Positions 54,727 through 64,000 of a DNA stretch of 64,000 bases are shown piece after piece. The notes below the pieces were generated by a model that worked only from the letters and a program-made list of their open reading frames with translations, was not told where the DNA came from and did no database searches. Every line of letters begins with the position of its first letter. The stretch's first letter is position 1. Location: NCBI RefSeq assembly GCF_022965755.1, contig NZ_CP095187.1, forward strand, positions 496,001-560,000, in the 5' to 3' direction. Origin of the DNA: Pseudoxanthomonas sp. F37. GTDB taxonomy: Bacteria; Pseudomonadota; Gammaproteobacteria; Xanthomonadales; Xanthomonadaceae. Both the position numbers and the translations under genes were made by a program.

Positions 54727-56400
54727 ATGCCCTCGATGATGCCCCGTCGCCTGTTGCTGCTGTCGCTCGTCGCGCTGCTCGGCCTGGCCGCCTGCCAACC
54801 CGCCGAAAGAGGCGACGCGCCGGCCACGGCGAAGGGCGACGGCGCGGCCGATGCCTCCGGCGCCAGGCCTATCCCGCAGATCGTCAGCAAGGACGGCCGC
54901 CATGCATTGATGGTGGATGGCGCGCCGTTCCTCATCCTCGGCGCGCAGGTGAACAACTCCAGCAACTGGCCGCAGGCCCTGGACGAGGTCTGGCCCGCCA
55001 TCGACGTGGTCAAGCCGAACACGGTGATGGTGCCGGTGGCCTGGGAGCAGGTCGAAGCAAAGGAGGGCACGTTCGATTTCTCCTTCGTCGATGTGCTGCT
55101 GAAGCAGGCGCGCGAGAAGGACGTGCGCCTGATCCTGCTGTGGTTCGCCACCTGGAAGAACAACAGCCCGAACTACGCGCCGGACTGGGTCAAGCTGGAC
55201 AACACCCGCTTCCCGCGCGTCGTGACCGCCGACGGCCGCACGCTCAATTCGCTGTCGCCGCACGCACAGGCCACGCTGGACGCCGACCGCAAGGCGTTCG
55301 TCGCCCTGATGACGCACCTCAAGGCCGCCGACCCGCAGCGCACCGTCATCATGGTGCAGCCGCAGAACGAACCCGGCACCTACGGCAGCGTGCGCGACTT
55401 CTCGCCGCTGGCGCAGAAGGTATTCGAAGGACCGGTGCCGGACGCCCTGCTGAAGAAGCTCGGCAAGTCGCCGGGCACATGGCGCGAGGTGTTCGGCGCC
55501 GACGCGGACGAGTATTTCCACGCCTGGCATATCGCCCACTACATCGACCAGGTGGCCGAAGCGGGCAAGGCGGTCTATCCGCTGCCGATGTACGTCAATG
55601 CCGCGCTGCGCGGGCCGTTCAATCCCGGCCAGCCCGGGCAGTACGCCAGCGGTGGACCGACCGACAACGTGCTGGACGTGTACAAGGCCGCCGCGCCGCA
55701 TATCGACCTGCTGGCGCCGGACATCTACATGCCGGAGTACACGCACTACACCACGGTGCTGGACCGCTACGCGCGCCCCGACAATCCGCTGTTCGTCGCC
55801 GAGACCGGCAACCGCGAGGAATACGCGCGCTATTTCTTCTCCGCGCTGGGCGAACAGGCCATCGGCTGGTCGCCGTTCGGCATCGACTACTCGCGCTATT
55901 CCAATTGGCCGCTCGGCGCCAAGCACATGGACGAGAAGACGCTGGCCACGTTTGCGCTGAACTACGCCATCGTGAAGCCGGCGGCGCGCGTGATCGCGCA
56001 GGCCAGCCTGGACGGCAAGGTGCGCGGCACCGCCGAGCAGCCCGGCCAGGCGGTGCAGACGGTGAAGATCGACGACCGCTGGAACATGGTGGTCACCTAC
56101 GGCGTGCCGCAGTTCTGGTTCCAGGGCGAACCCCCCGGCAATCCCGAGCCGATCGGCCGCGCGCTGGTGGTGCAGTTGGGGCCGGATGAATTCCTGGTGG
56201 CCGGCGCGCACGCGCGCATCAACATCACCGCCGCCGATCCGGCCGTCGCCGCGCGGCAGATCTACGACTACGTCGACGAGGGCACCTACGTCGACGGCAA
56301 GTGGGTCTTCCGCCGGCGCTGGAATGGCGACCAGACCGACTACGGCCTGAACTTCTCCAGCGTCCCGCAGTTGCTGCGGGTGAAGCTGGCCACCTACTGA
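54727..56400 (+). CDS. GH35 beta-galactosidase, lipoprotein
   Basis: 557-aa exo-enzyme removing the terminal beta-galactose from xyloglucan side chains. A lipoprotein signal ends LVALLGLAAC, so it is membrane-anchored. The TIM barrel carries the acid/base Glu in MVQPQNEPGTYG and the nucleophile Glu in LFVAETGNREEYAR; the C-terminal part matches the DUF5597-type domain of Cellvibrio Bgl35A-like proteins. ATGs at 54709, 54727, 54736 and 54739 are all possible; 54727 avoids overlap with the esterase and keeps a normal signal. Confidence 0.92.
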   Translation: MPSMMPRRLLLLSLVALLGLAACQPAERGDAPATAKGDGAADASGARPIPQIVSKDGRHALMVDGAPFLILGAQVNNSSNWPQALDEVWPAIDVVKPNTVMVPVAWEQVEAKEGTFDFSFVDVLLKQAREKDVRLILLWFATWKNNSPNYAPDWVKLDNTRFPRVVTADGRTLNSLSPHAQATLDADRKAFVALMTHLKAADPQRTVIMVQPQNEPGTYGSVRDFSPLAQKVFEGPVPDALLKKLGKSPGTWREVFGADADEYFHAWHIAHYIDQVAEAGKAVYPLPMYVNAALRGPFNPGQPGQYASGGPTDNVLDVYKAAAPHIDLLAPDIYMPEYTHYTTVLDRYARPDNPLFVAETGNREEYARYFFSALGEQAIGWSPFGIDYSRYSNWPLGAKHMDEKTLATFALNYAIVKPAARVIAQASLDGKVRGTAEQPGQAVQTVKIDDRWNMVVTYGVPQFWFQGEPPGNPEPIGRALVVQLGPDEFLVAGAHARINITAADPAVAARQIYDYVDEGTYVDGKWVFRRRWNGDQTDYGLNFSSVPQLLRVKLATY

Positions 56401-56467
56401 TCGATCCGTGGGCCGGCGTGCCGGTCCCAGAACCCGGGTGTCCACGCGCCCGAACGAGGAGCAAGCG

Positions 56468-59302
56468 ATGGGTTACTTGAAGACGTTGACGGTGCCGCTG
56501 CTGGCCCTGGCCGCGGCGGGCGCCAACGCCGCGGGGCAGGGCGCCGTGGAAAAGATCGACCATGGCGTGATCGTGCGGCCGGCCGATCCCGCCGCCGCCG
56601 ACGTGAAGGTCGAAGCGGTCGCGCCGGGCATCCTGCGGGTGATGGCCAACCCCGATGGCGACTTCGCGCGCACGCCCAGCCTGATGCGCGCGAAGACCGG
56701 CGCGCCGCCGGCGGTGGAGGTGGGCGAAGCCGGCGGGCAGGTGACGCTCGCCACGCAGGGCATCTCGGCCAAGGTCGATGCGCGCACCGGCCAGGTCAGC
56801 TTCTTCGACGCCGCCGGCAAGCCGTTGCTGGCCGAGCGCGCTCGCACGTTCACGCCGACGAAGGTCGAGGGCAGGGACTACTACAGCATCCGCCAGCGCT
56901 TCGCGTCGTCCGATGACGAAGCCTTCTACGGTACCGGCCTGCACCAGCAGGGCTGGATGAACCTGAAGGGCCGCGATGTCGAACTGCTCCAGCACAACAT
57001 CGACAAGGCGATTCCCTACCTGGTCTCCACGCGCCACTACGGCCTCCTGTGGGACAGCAATGCGATCACCCGCTACGGCGACCCGCGCGGCCTGCAGCCG
57101 CTGGGCGCATCGCTGGACCTGTTCGACGCCCAGGGCAAGCCGGGCGCGCTGACCGCGCGCTACACCGTCAACGGCAGGCAGGTGGTCGAGCGCCGCGAAA
57201 GCGAGGTGAACTACCAGTACATCAAGGACCTGGCGAACTTCCCGGCCGCGGGCAAGAACCTGGCCCAGGGCGGGCGCAGCGACGTGGTGTGGGAAGGCGA
57301 GATCGCCGCCCGCAGCGACGGGCGCCACACCTTCTCGCTGTACAACAGCGAGTACGCCAAGCTCTACATCGACGGCAAGCAGGTGCTCGACCGCTGGCGC
57401 CAGAACTGGAACCCGTGGCACCACGAGTTCGCGCTGGAGATGAAGGCCGGCCAGCGCCACCGGGTGAAGCTGGTGTGGGACCGCATCGAGCCGGCCTACA
57501 TCGCGCTGCTGCATCGCGATCCGCTGCCGGCCGATGAAGCGAAGGACCTGTCCATCTGGTCCGAGGCCGCACAGGCCATCGACTACTACGTGGTCGCCGG
57601 GGACGACGCCGACCAGGTGCTGGCCGGCTATCGCACGCTGACCGGCAAGGCCGTGCTGCTGCCGAAGTGGTCGTACGGTTTCTGGCAGAGCCGCGAACGC
57701 TACAAGACCCAGGCCGAACTGACCGGCGCGCTGGACGAGTACCGCAAGCGCAAGCTGCCGATCGACGCCATCGTGCTGGACTGGTCGTACTGGCCGGAGG
57801 ACGCCTGGGGTTCGCACGATTTCGATGCGAAGAATTTCCCCGACCCGGACGGCATGGTCCAGCACGTGCACGACCAGCATGCGCAGATCATGATCTCGGT
57901 GTGGCCCAAGTTCTACCCGACCACCGCCCACTACAAGGAGCTGGACGCCGCCGGCCACATGTACCACCGCAATGTCGAGGTGGGCGAGCTGGACTGGATC
58001 GGCAAGGGCTACCTGAACTCCTTCTACGACCCGTATTCGAAGCAAGCGCAGGACATCTTCTGGCGCCAGGTCAACGGCAAGCTCAACAGCAAGGGGTTCG
58101 ATGCCTGGTGGCTGGATGCCAGCGAACCCGACCTGCACAGCAACATCGACATCGGCGAGCGCAAGGCCCGCACCACGCCCACCGCGCTGGGCCCGTCGAC
58201 GGAGTTCTTCAACTCCTATCCGCTGGTGCACTCGGAAGGCGTCTACCGCGGTTCGCGCGAACAGGACCCGGACAAGCGCGTCTTCATCCTCTCGCGCGCG
58301 TTCTTCGCGGGCCAGCAGCGCGCCGGCGCGGCGCTCTGGAGCGGCGACATCGTGCCGCGCTGGGACGACCTGCGCGAGCAGATCTCCGGCCTGGTCAACG
58401 CCTCGATGGCGGGCGCGCCCAACGTCAGCTTCGACATCGGCGGCTTCTCGCCGGAGAAGCGCTACGAGAACCAGGACCCGGCGCACCTGGCCGAGTGGCG
58501 CGAACTGAGCCTGCGCTGGTTCCAGTACGGTGCATTCGTGCCGATCTTCCGCCTGCATGGCCAGTTCCCGTACCGGGAAATCTGGGAGATCGCGCCGGAA
58601 GGCACGCCGCACTACGACAGCTTCGTCCATTACCTGAAGCTGCGCTACACGCTGCTGCCGTACATCTACACGCTGGCCGGCGACACGTATCACCAGGACG
58701 GCACCCTGCTGCGCACGCTGGCGATGGACTTCCCGTCCGACCCGAAGGTGCGCGACATCGCCGACCAGTACCTGTTCGGCCCGGCGTTCCTGGTCGCACC
58801 GGTGACGGCGTTCAAGGCGACCACGCGCCCGGTCTACCTGCCGGCCGGCACGACGTGGATCGACTTCCAGACCGGCAAGCGCTACGACGGCGGCCAGACG
58901 ATCGAGGCCGCCGCACCGCTGCAGCGCATGCCGTTGTTCGTGCGTGCCGGCGCCATCGTGCCGCGCACGGTGGTGCAGCAGTATGTGGACGAGAAGCCCG
59001 ACGCGCCGCTGACCATCGAGGTCTACACCGGCGCCGACGGCACGTTCTCGCTGTACGAGGACAATGGCCGCAGCTACGGCTACGAGCGCGGCGAATCCAG
59101 CCGCATCCCGCTGGCGTGGGACCAGAAGGCCGGCGAACTGCGCATCGGTGCACGCGAGGGCCGCTATCCTGGCATGCAAGCCACGCGCGAAGTGCGGGTG
59201 CGCTTCATCGACGGTCCGCGCGCCGATGCCGGCACGCTGGAACCGCAGGGCGACGTCAGCGTCCGCTACGACGGCAGGGCGCTGGTGGTGAAGAAGCGCT
59301 GA
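56468..59302 (+). CDS. GH31 alpha-xylosidase with PA14 insert
   Basis: 944-aa secreted enzyme removing non-reducing xylose from xyloglucan oligosaccharides. Signal LTVPLLALAAAGANA. A PA14 domain lies at residues about 220-370 (WEGEIAARSDGRHTFSLYN), as in Cellvibrio Xyl31A. The nucleophile Asp is in WWLDASEPD and the acid/base Asp in LWSGDIVPRWDD; QSRERYKTQAE and IDAIVLDWSYWPE are further GH31 blocks. The ATG at 56468 has GAGGAG 7 nt upstream. It lies 67 bp behind GH35 and 7 bp before GH95. Confidence 0.95.
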   Translation: MGYLKTLTVPLLALAAAGANAAGQGAVEKIDHGVIVRPADPAAADVKVEAVAPGILRVMANPDGDFARTPSLMRAKTGAPPAVEVGEAGGQVTLATQGISAKVDARTGQVSFFDAAGKPLLAERARTFTPTKVEGRDYYSIRQRFASSDDEAFYGTGLHQQGWMNLKGRDVELLQHNIDKAIPYLVSTRHYGLLWDSNAITRYGDPRGLQPLGASLDLFDAQGKPGALTARYTVNGRQVVERRESEVNYQYIKDLANFPAAGKNLAQGGRSDVVWEGEIAARSDGRHTFSLYNSEYAKLYIDGKQVLDRWRQNWNPWHHEFALEMKAGQRHRVKLVWDRIEPAYIALLHRDPLPADEAKDLSIWSEAAQAIDYYVVAGDDADQVLAGYRTLTGKAVLLPKWSYGFWQSRERYKTQAELTGALDEYRKRKLPIDAIVLDWSYWPEDAWGSHDFDAKNFPDPDGMVQHVHDQHAQIMISVWPKFYPTTAHYKELDAAGHMYHRNVEVGELDWIGKGYLNSFYDPYSKQAQDIFWRQVNGKLNSKGFDAWWLDASEPDLHSNIDIGERKARTTPTALGPSTEFFNSYPLVHSEGVYRGSREQDPDKRVFILSRAFFAGQQRAGAALWSGDIVPRWDDLREQISGLVNASMAGAPNVSFDIGGFSPEKRYENQDPAHLAEWRELSLRWFQYGAFVPIFRLHGQFPYREIWEIAPEGTPHYDSFVHYLKLRYTLLPYIYTLAGDTYHQDGTLLRTLAMDFPSDPKVRDIADQYLFGPAFLVAPVTAFKATTRPVYLPAGTTWIDFQTGKRYDGGQTIEAAAPLQRMPLFVRAGAIVPRTVVQQYVDEKPDAPLTIEVYTGADGTFSLYEDNGRSYGYERGESSRIPLAWDQKAGELRIGAREGRYPGMQATREVRVRFIDGPRADAGTLEPQGDVSVRYDGRALVVKKR

Positions 59303-59309
59303 CGGGCCG

Positions 59310-61670
59310 ATGGAGTTCAACCGACGCGACCTGCTGAAAGCGACGGCGGCCGGACTGGCCGCCGCCGCGATCCCGAGCACCCACGTTGCCGAGCCCGCCG
59401 GGGCCGGCAACGCGCTGTCGAGCGGCGACATGACGCTCTGGTACCGCCAGCCGGCACGGGTCTGGGTGGAAGCCCTGCCGGTCGGCAACGGCCGGCTCGG
59501 TGCGATGGTCTTCGGGGGCGTGGCGCACGAGCGCCTGCAGCTCAACGAGGACACGCTGTACGCGGGCGGGCCGTATTCGGCGGTGAATCCGAAAGCGCGG
59601 GAGGGATTGCCGCGGGTGCGCGCGCTGATCTTCGCCGGCCGTTACGCGGAAGCCGCCGCGCTGGCCGACGAAACCCTGATCTCTCGGCCGGCCAAGCAGA
59701 TGGCCTACCAGCCGCTGGGCAACCTGTGGCTGCAGTTCGACCGCCTGGACGGCGTGGCCGACTACCGGCGCGAGCTGGATCTCGATGCCGCCGTCGCGCG
59801 CACCACCTTCCGTGCCGGGGGCGGCGTGCACCGGCGCGAAGTGTTCGTCTCGCCGGTGGACCAGTGCATCGTGGTGCGCTACACCGTCGAAGGCGGCGAT
59901 GCGATGATCGGCCGCGTCCGCACCGGCAACGAGCATGCCACCACCACGCGGGTGGTCGACGGCGGCTGGCATGTCAGTGGCCGCAACCTCGGCAAGCACG
60001 GCATAGAAGGGCGCCTGCGCTTCGCCTTCCGCGTGCAGGTCGCGCACCGCGAGGGCCGGCTGCGGGTGGAGCAGGACCAGATCGCGTTCGATGGCGTGCG
60101 CGAACTGGAGCTGCGCATCGCCGCGGCCACCAGCCATGTGGCCCATGACGATGTCAGCGGCGATCCCGATGCGATCACCGCCGCCCAGCTGGCGCGGGTG
60201 AAGGACAAGGACTTCGACGCCGTGCTGGCGGATCATCTGGCCGAGCACCGCCGTCTGTTCCATCGCGTGCGGCTGGACCTGGGCTGTACCGCGGCCGCCG
60301 ACCTGCCGACCGATGAGCGCATCGCGGCCTTCGCGCAGGGCGACGATCCGGCGCTGGTGTCGCTGTACCACGCCTACGGGCGCTACCTGCTGATCTGCAG
60401 TTCGCGGCCGGGCAGCCAGCCGGCCAATCTGCAGGGCATCTGGAACGACCTGATGGATCCGCCGTGGGAGAGCAAGTACACGGTCAACATCAACACCGAG
60501 ATGAACTACTGGCCGGCCGAGCAGAACGGCCTGGGCGAATGCGTCGAGCCATTGCAGCGCATGCTGGAGGAACTGGCGCAGACGGGGGCCGGCGTGGCGC
60601 GCGACATGTACGGCGCCGGCGGCTGGATGCTCCACAACAACACCGACCTGTGGCGCGCCGCCACGCCGCCGGACGGCGCACGCTGGGCGCTGTGGCCGAC
60701 GGGCGGGGCCTGGCTGCTGCGGACGCTGTGGGATCGTTGGGACTACGGGCGCGATCCGGAGTACCTGAAGCAGGTGTGGCCGCTGTTCAAGGGCGCCGCG
60801 CAGTTCTTCATCGACACGCTGCAGGACGATCCGCACACCGGCCACAAGGTCACCGTGCCCTCGCTGTCGCCGGAGAACGAGCATCCCTTCGGCGCGGCGG
60901 TCTGCGCCGGCCCGACCATGGACGCGCAGATCCTGCGCGATCTGTTCGGCCAGTGCATCGAAGCGGCGCGCGTGCTCGGCGTGGATGCCGGCTTCGCCGC
61001 GCGCCTGGCCGCGCTGAGCGCGCAGCTGCCGCCCAACCGGATAGGCAAGGCCGGACAGCTGCAGGAGTGGCAGCAGGACTGGGACATGCAGGCGCCGGAA
61101 ATCCACCATCGCCACATCTCGCACCTGTACGGCCTGCACCCGAGTGCGCAGATCAACCTGCGCGACACGCCCGGGCTTGCGCGCGCCGCGAAACGCACGC
61201 TGGAGCTGCGTGGCGACGAGGCCACCGGCTGGGGCATCGCATGGCGGCTGAACTTCTGGGCGCGCCTGTGGGAGGGCGAGCACTGCCTGGAGATCCTGCG
61301 CATGCTGCTGGCGCCGCAGCGCAGCTATCCGAACCTGTTCGACGCGCACCCGCCGTTCCAGATCGACGGCAATTTCGGCGGCGCCGCCGGCATCGTCGAG
61401 ATGCTGGTGCAGAGCTGGGGCGGATCGATCTTCCTGTTGCCTGCGCTGCCCTCGTCATGGCGCGACGGAGAACTGGAAGGCGTGCGCGTGCGCAATGCCG
61501 CACGCCTCGACCTCCGCTGGAAGGCGGGACGGCTGGCGCACGCGACCCTGCATTCGGACAAGGGCGGCCGCTACGCATTGGTCCACGCGGGCCAGACACT
61601 CGACGTCGAACTCGCCGCCGGTGCGTCGGCCACGGTGCGGCTGCGCGATGGCGTGCTGGTGCGCGCATGA
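59310..61670 (+). CDS. GH95 alpha-1,2-L-fucosidase, Tat-exported
   Basis: 786-aa enzyme removing terminal fucose from xyloglucan galactose. A twin-arginine signal (NRRDLLKATAAGLAAAAIP) opens it. The N-terminal domain (LPVGNGRLGAMVFGG) and the (alpha/alpha)6 catalytic domain show the GH95 blocks: YTVNINTEMNYWPAEQ (two Asn), LSPENEHPFG (acid Glu), and PFQIDGNFGGAAGI (Asp). Length fits the family. xylB follows after 13 bp, so it belongs to the same operon. Confidence 0.93.
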   Translation: MEFNRRDLLKATAAGLAAAAIPSTHVAEPAGAGNALSSGDMTLWYRQPARVWVEALPVGNGRLGAMVFGGVAHERLQLNEDTLYAGGPYSAVNPKAREGLPRVRALIFAGRYAEAAALADETLISRPAKQMAYQPLGNLWLQFDRLDGVADYRRELDLDAAVARTTFRAGGGVHRREVFVSPVDQCIVVRYTVEGGDAMIGRVRTGNEHATTTRVVDGGWHVSGRNLGKHGIEGRLRFAFRVQVAHREGRLRVEQDQIAFDGVRELELRIAAATSHVAHDDVSGDPDAITAAQLARVKDKDFDAVLADHLAEHRRLFHRVRLDLGCTAAADLPTDERIAAFAQGDDPALVSLYHAYGRYLLICSSRPGSQPANLQGIWNDLMDPPWESKYTVNINTEMNYWPAEQNGLGECVEPLQRMLEELAQTGAGVARDMYGAGGWMLHNNTDLWRAATPPDGARWALWPTGGAWLLRTLWDRWDYGRDPEYLKQVWPLFKGAAQFFIDTLQDDPHTGHKVTVPSLSPENEHPFGAAVCAGPTMDAQILRDLFGQCIEAARVLGVDAGFAARLAALSAQLPPNRIGKAGQLQEWQQDWDMQAPEIHHRHISHLYGLHPSAQINLRDTPGLARAAKRTLELRGDEATGWGIAWRLNFWARLWEGEHCLEILRMLLAPQRSYPNLFDAHPPFQIDGNFGGAAGIVEMLVQSWGGSIFLLPALPSSWRDGELEGVRVRNAARLDLRWKAGRLAHATLHSDKGGRYALVHAGQTLDVELAAGASATVRLRDGVLVRA

Positions 61671-61683
61671 AGAAGGAAGCGGC

Positions 61684-63177
61684 ATGAGTCTGGTGGCTGG
61701 CATCGATGCAGGCACGCAGAGCCTGAAGGTGGTGGTGTACGACCCGGCCGCCCGCGCGCTGGTGGCCATGGCCAGCGCGCCGCTGGAGCTGGCCGGTGGC
61801 CCGGACGGCCGCCGCGAGCAGCACCCGGGCGACTGGGTGGCCGCGATGCAGGGCTGCTTCGCGCGCATCGATCCGGCCGTGCGCGCACGCGTCACCGCGC
61901 TGGCGGTCTCGGGACAGCAGCACGGCTTCGTGCCGGTGGATGCCGAGGGCCAGGTCCTCGCCCCGGCCAAGCTGTGGTGCGACACCAGCACCACGGCCGA
62001 GTGCGCGCAGATCATGGACGCCGTGGGCGGTTCGACCGCGACGATCGCGCTGGCGGGCAACCCCATCCTGGCCGGCTACACCGCCTCCAAGCTGCCGTGG
62101 ACGAAGACCCACCGGCCCGAGGCTTACGCGAAGCTGGCGACCATCCTGCTGCCGCACGACTACCTGAACTTCGTGCTCACCGGCCAGCGCTTCTGCGAGT
62201 GGGGCGATGCCTCCGGCACCGGCTGGCTGGACGTGCGCACGCGCACGTGGTCCCAGGCGCTGCTGCAGGCCACCGATGGCGAGCGCGACCTGGCCGCGTG
62301 CCTGCCGCCGATCGCCGCGCCCGATGCGCTGTTCGACATCGATCCGGCTGCGGCCTCGCAGCTGGGCCTGCCGGCCACGGTGAAGGTCGCCGTGGGCGGC
62401 GGCGACAACATGATGGCGGCCATCGGCACCGGCTGCGTGGAAGAGGGCCGGCTGGCGATGAGCCTGGGCACCTCGGGCACGCTGTTCGCCTACTCGGATA
62501 CCCCGGTGGTCGATCCGGCCGGCACCTGGGCCGCCTTCTGCTCCTCCACCGGCGGCTGGCTGCCGCTGATCTGCACGATGAACTGCACCGTGGCCACCGA
62601 GCAGGTGGCCAAGGCCTTCGGCTTCAGCACGCGCCAGGGCGATGCGCACCTGCAGGCCACCCCGCCGGGGGCGGACGGACTGGTGATGCTGCCCTTCCTC
62701 AACGGCGAGCGCACGCCCGACCTGCCGCAGGGCAAGGGCGTGCTGGCCGGCCTGGACACCACCAACCTGACCGCCGCGCACCTCTACCGCGCCTCGGTGG
62801 AAGGGGCGACCTACAGCCTGAAGTACGGCTTCGATGCCTTCCTGGGCGCGGGCATGGCCTTCGAGCGCATCGTGCTGACCGGCGGGGGCAGCAACAGCGC
62901 GGCCTGGCGGCAACTGGTGGCCGATGTGTTCGGCCTGCCGGTGCAGGTGCCCGTGCAGTCCGAGGGCGCGGCCTTCGGCGCGGCCCTGCAGGCGCTGTGG
63001 GCACGGGACAAGGCACAGGGCGGCCAGGCGTCCATCGCGCAGATCGCCCGTACCCACGTGGCCCTGGACCCGGCCCTGTCCGCCACCCCCGATCCGGCCC
63101 GCACCGCGGCCTATGCCGCCGGCTACCAACGCTTCCTGCGCCACCTCCATGCCGTCACGCCGCTGCAGCGCGGCTGA
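61684..63177 (+). CDS. xylB: Xylulokinase
   Basis: 497-aa FGGY kinase phosphorylating D-xylulose. Motifs: [17 protein letters not shown] (phosphate loop), [12 protein letters not shown] (substrate), the [11 protein letters not shown] segment after [24 protein letters not shown] and [30 protein letters not shown] precedes the ATG. It is placed behind the xylose-releasing enzymes and before xylA. Confidence 0.95.
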   Translation: MSLVAGIDAGTQSLKVVVYDPAARALVAMASAPLELAGGPDGRREQHPGDWVAAMQGCFARIDPAVRARVTALAVSGQQHGFVPVDAEGQVLAPAKLWCDTSTTAECAQIMDAVGGSTATIALAGNPILAGYTASKLPWTKTHRPEAYAKLATILLPHDYLNFVLTGQRFCEWGDASGTGWLDVRTRTWSQALLQATDGERDLAACLPPIAAPDALFDIDPAAASQLGLPATVKVAVGGGDNMMAAIGTGCVEEGRLAMSLGTSGTLFAYSDTPVVDPAGTWAAFCSSTGGWLPLICTMNCTVATEQVAKAFGFSTRQGDAHLQATPPGADGLVMLPFLNGERTPDLPQGKGVLAGLDTTNLTAAHLYRASVEGATYSLKYGFDAFLGAGMAFERIVLTGGGSNSAAWRQLVADVFGLPVQVPVQSEGAAFGAALQALWARDKAQGGQASIAQIARTHVALDPALSATPDPARTAAYAAGYQRFLRHLHAVTPLQRG

Positions 63178-63218
63178 CCTTCCCTGCACCTCACGCACAA
63201 CCACAGGATCACCGCACC

Positions 63219-64000
63219 ATGAGCACCCAGCCCTTCATCGGCGCCCAGGAATACTTCCCCGGCATCGGCCGCATTCCCTTCGAAGGGCGCGGCTCGGACA
63301 ACCCGCTGGCGTTCAAGGTCTACGACGCGAACAAGACCATCGGCGGCAAGACCATGCAGGAGCACCTGCGCTTTGCGGTCTGCTACTGGCACACGTTCTG
63401 CAACGCCGGCCACGATCCCTTCGGCCCGGGCACGCGCCACTTCCCGTGGGAGGCCGGCTCGCCCATGGCCACGGCCGAGGCCAAGGTCGATGCCGCCTTC
63501 GAGTTCTTCACCAAGCTGGGCGTGCCGTACTGGTGCTTCCACGACATCGACCTGGCCCCCGATGCCGAGGACATCGGCCAGTACGAGAAGAACCTCAAGC
63601 ACATGACCGCCCTGGCCAAGGCGCGCCAGGACGCCACCGGCCTCAAGCTGCTGTGGGGCACGGCCAACCTGTTCTCGCATCCGCGCTACATGAACGGTGC
63701 GGCCACCAACCCGGACTTCGCCGTGGTGGCCCGCGCCGCGGTGCAGGTCAAGGCCGCGCTGGAGGCCACGGTGGAACTGGGCGGTGAGCACTACGTGTTC
63801 TGGGGCGGGCGCGAAGGCTACGCCTCGCTGGTCAACACCGACATGAAGCGCGAGCTCGCCCACCTGGCCCGCTTCCTGACCGTGGCGCGCGACTACGGCC
63901 GCAGCATCGGGCTGAAGGGCAACTTCCTGATCGAGCCCAAGCCGATGGAGCCGATGAGGCACCAGTACGACTTCGACAGCGCCACCGTGGCCGGCTTCCT
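63219..64000 (+). CDS. xylA: Xylose isomerase, 3'-truncated by window edge
   Basis: First 260 residues of the enzyme converting D-xylose to D-xylulose. Visible blocks: [54 protein letters not shown] (catalytic His and Asp), [28 protein letters not shown] and [17 protein letters not shown] (metal Glu and Lys). A weak SD (CACAGGATC) precedes the ATG at 63219. About 180 residues lie beyond the window. It is probably the last or near-last gene of the xyloglucan-xylose unit. Confidence 0.96.
   Translation, partial: MSTQPFIGAQEYFPGIGRIPFEGRGSDNPLAFKVYDANKTIGGKTMQEHLRFAVCYWHTFCNAGHDPFGPGTRHFPWEAGSPMATAEAKVDAAFEFFTKLGVPYWCFHDIDLAPDAEDIGQYEKNLKHMTALAKARQDATGLKLLWGTANLFSHPRYMNGAATNPDFAVVARAAVQVKAALEATVELGGEHYVFWGGREGYASLVNTDMKRELAHLARFLTVARDYGRSIGLKGNFLIEPKPMEPMRHQYDFDSATVAGF

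Noticed and set aside
56225-59554. A 1109-codon open frame on the minus strand opposite the GH31 gene
   Set aside because: It lies exactly antisense to a fully recognisable GH31 enzyme, has low-complexity composition rich in Arg, Ala, Val and Gln, and matches no family. Long antisense frames are expected at this GC content.
1-64000. Search for tRNA, rRNA, insertion sequences, prophage or integrase genes
   Set aside because: No cloverleaf ending, rRNA block, transposase or integrase motif was recognised by eye. A scan with covariance models would settle small RNAs.

Overview
The window comes from a GC-rich gammaproteobacterium, most probably a Xanthomonadaceae member of the Pseudoxanthomonas/Xanthomonas/Luteimonas type. 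The evidence is the uniformly high GC, many TonB-dependent receptors, GTAGGAGCGGGC-type intergenic repeats, and a xyloglucan locus of the kind described in Xanthomonas and Cellvibrio. No rRNA, tRNA, insertion sequence, prophage or CRISPR array was found.

Layout. (1) 1-10 kb, housekeeping: 5'-truncated dinB; a YqjI-like PadR regulator with a DUF3861 partner behind a perfect 32-bp palindrome; a BtuB-type receptor under a cobalamin riboswitch; a repeat-rich spacer; a TfoX_C protein and free-methionine-sulfoxide reductase; bioD; a phasin; queD; rhlE. (2) 9.3-25.6 kb, a microaerobic respiration island: an FNR regulator with all cluster cysteines, cydDC, a TauE/SafE-like protein, ccoSIHG, an unknown 98-aa membrane protein and ccoPQON on the minus strand, and cydABX divergently on the plus strand. 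A perfect FNR box lies between ccoN and cydA. (3) 25.8-27.5 kb: an orphan 562-aa protein with a HEIAE motif. (4) 27.7-38.3 kb, a divergent cluster: TPR-sulfotransferase and TonB receptor to the left; Rieske oxygenase, periplasmic amidohydrolase, APC permease and a trimethylamine-dehydrogenase-like flavoprotein to the right. It looks like a pathway for an N-methylated compound and is the best candidate for an undescribed system. (5) 38.3-64 kb, plant cell-wall sugar use: a minus-strand operon (SDR, dgoA, dgoD, lactonase, dgoK, two GH43), a divergent LysR regulator, then a plus-strand xyloglucan locus (TonB receptor, GH74, acetyl esterase, GH35, GH31, GH95, xylB, xylA).

How the parts fit. The xyloglucan enzymes would cut the backbone and strip acetyl, galactose, xylose and fucose. 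Xylose would enter XylA/XylB. Galactose could be oxidised and degraded by the neighbouring galactonate (De Ley-Doudoroff) operon. FNR probably switches on both high-affinity oxidases when oxygen falls.

Quality note. Three genes (ccoO, ccoG and the xyloglucan TonB receptor) are each broken by an apparent one-base shift, each at a G6/C6 run. This points to homopolymer sequence errors, or less likely to real phase variation. All three are annotated as single genes with a frameshift.
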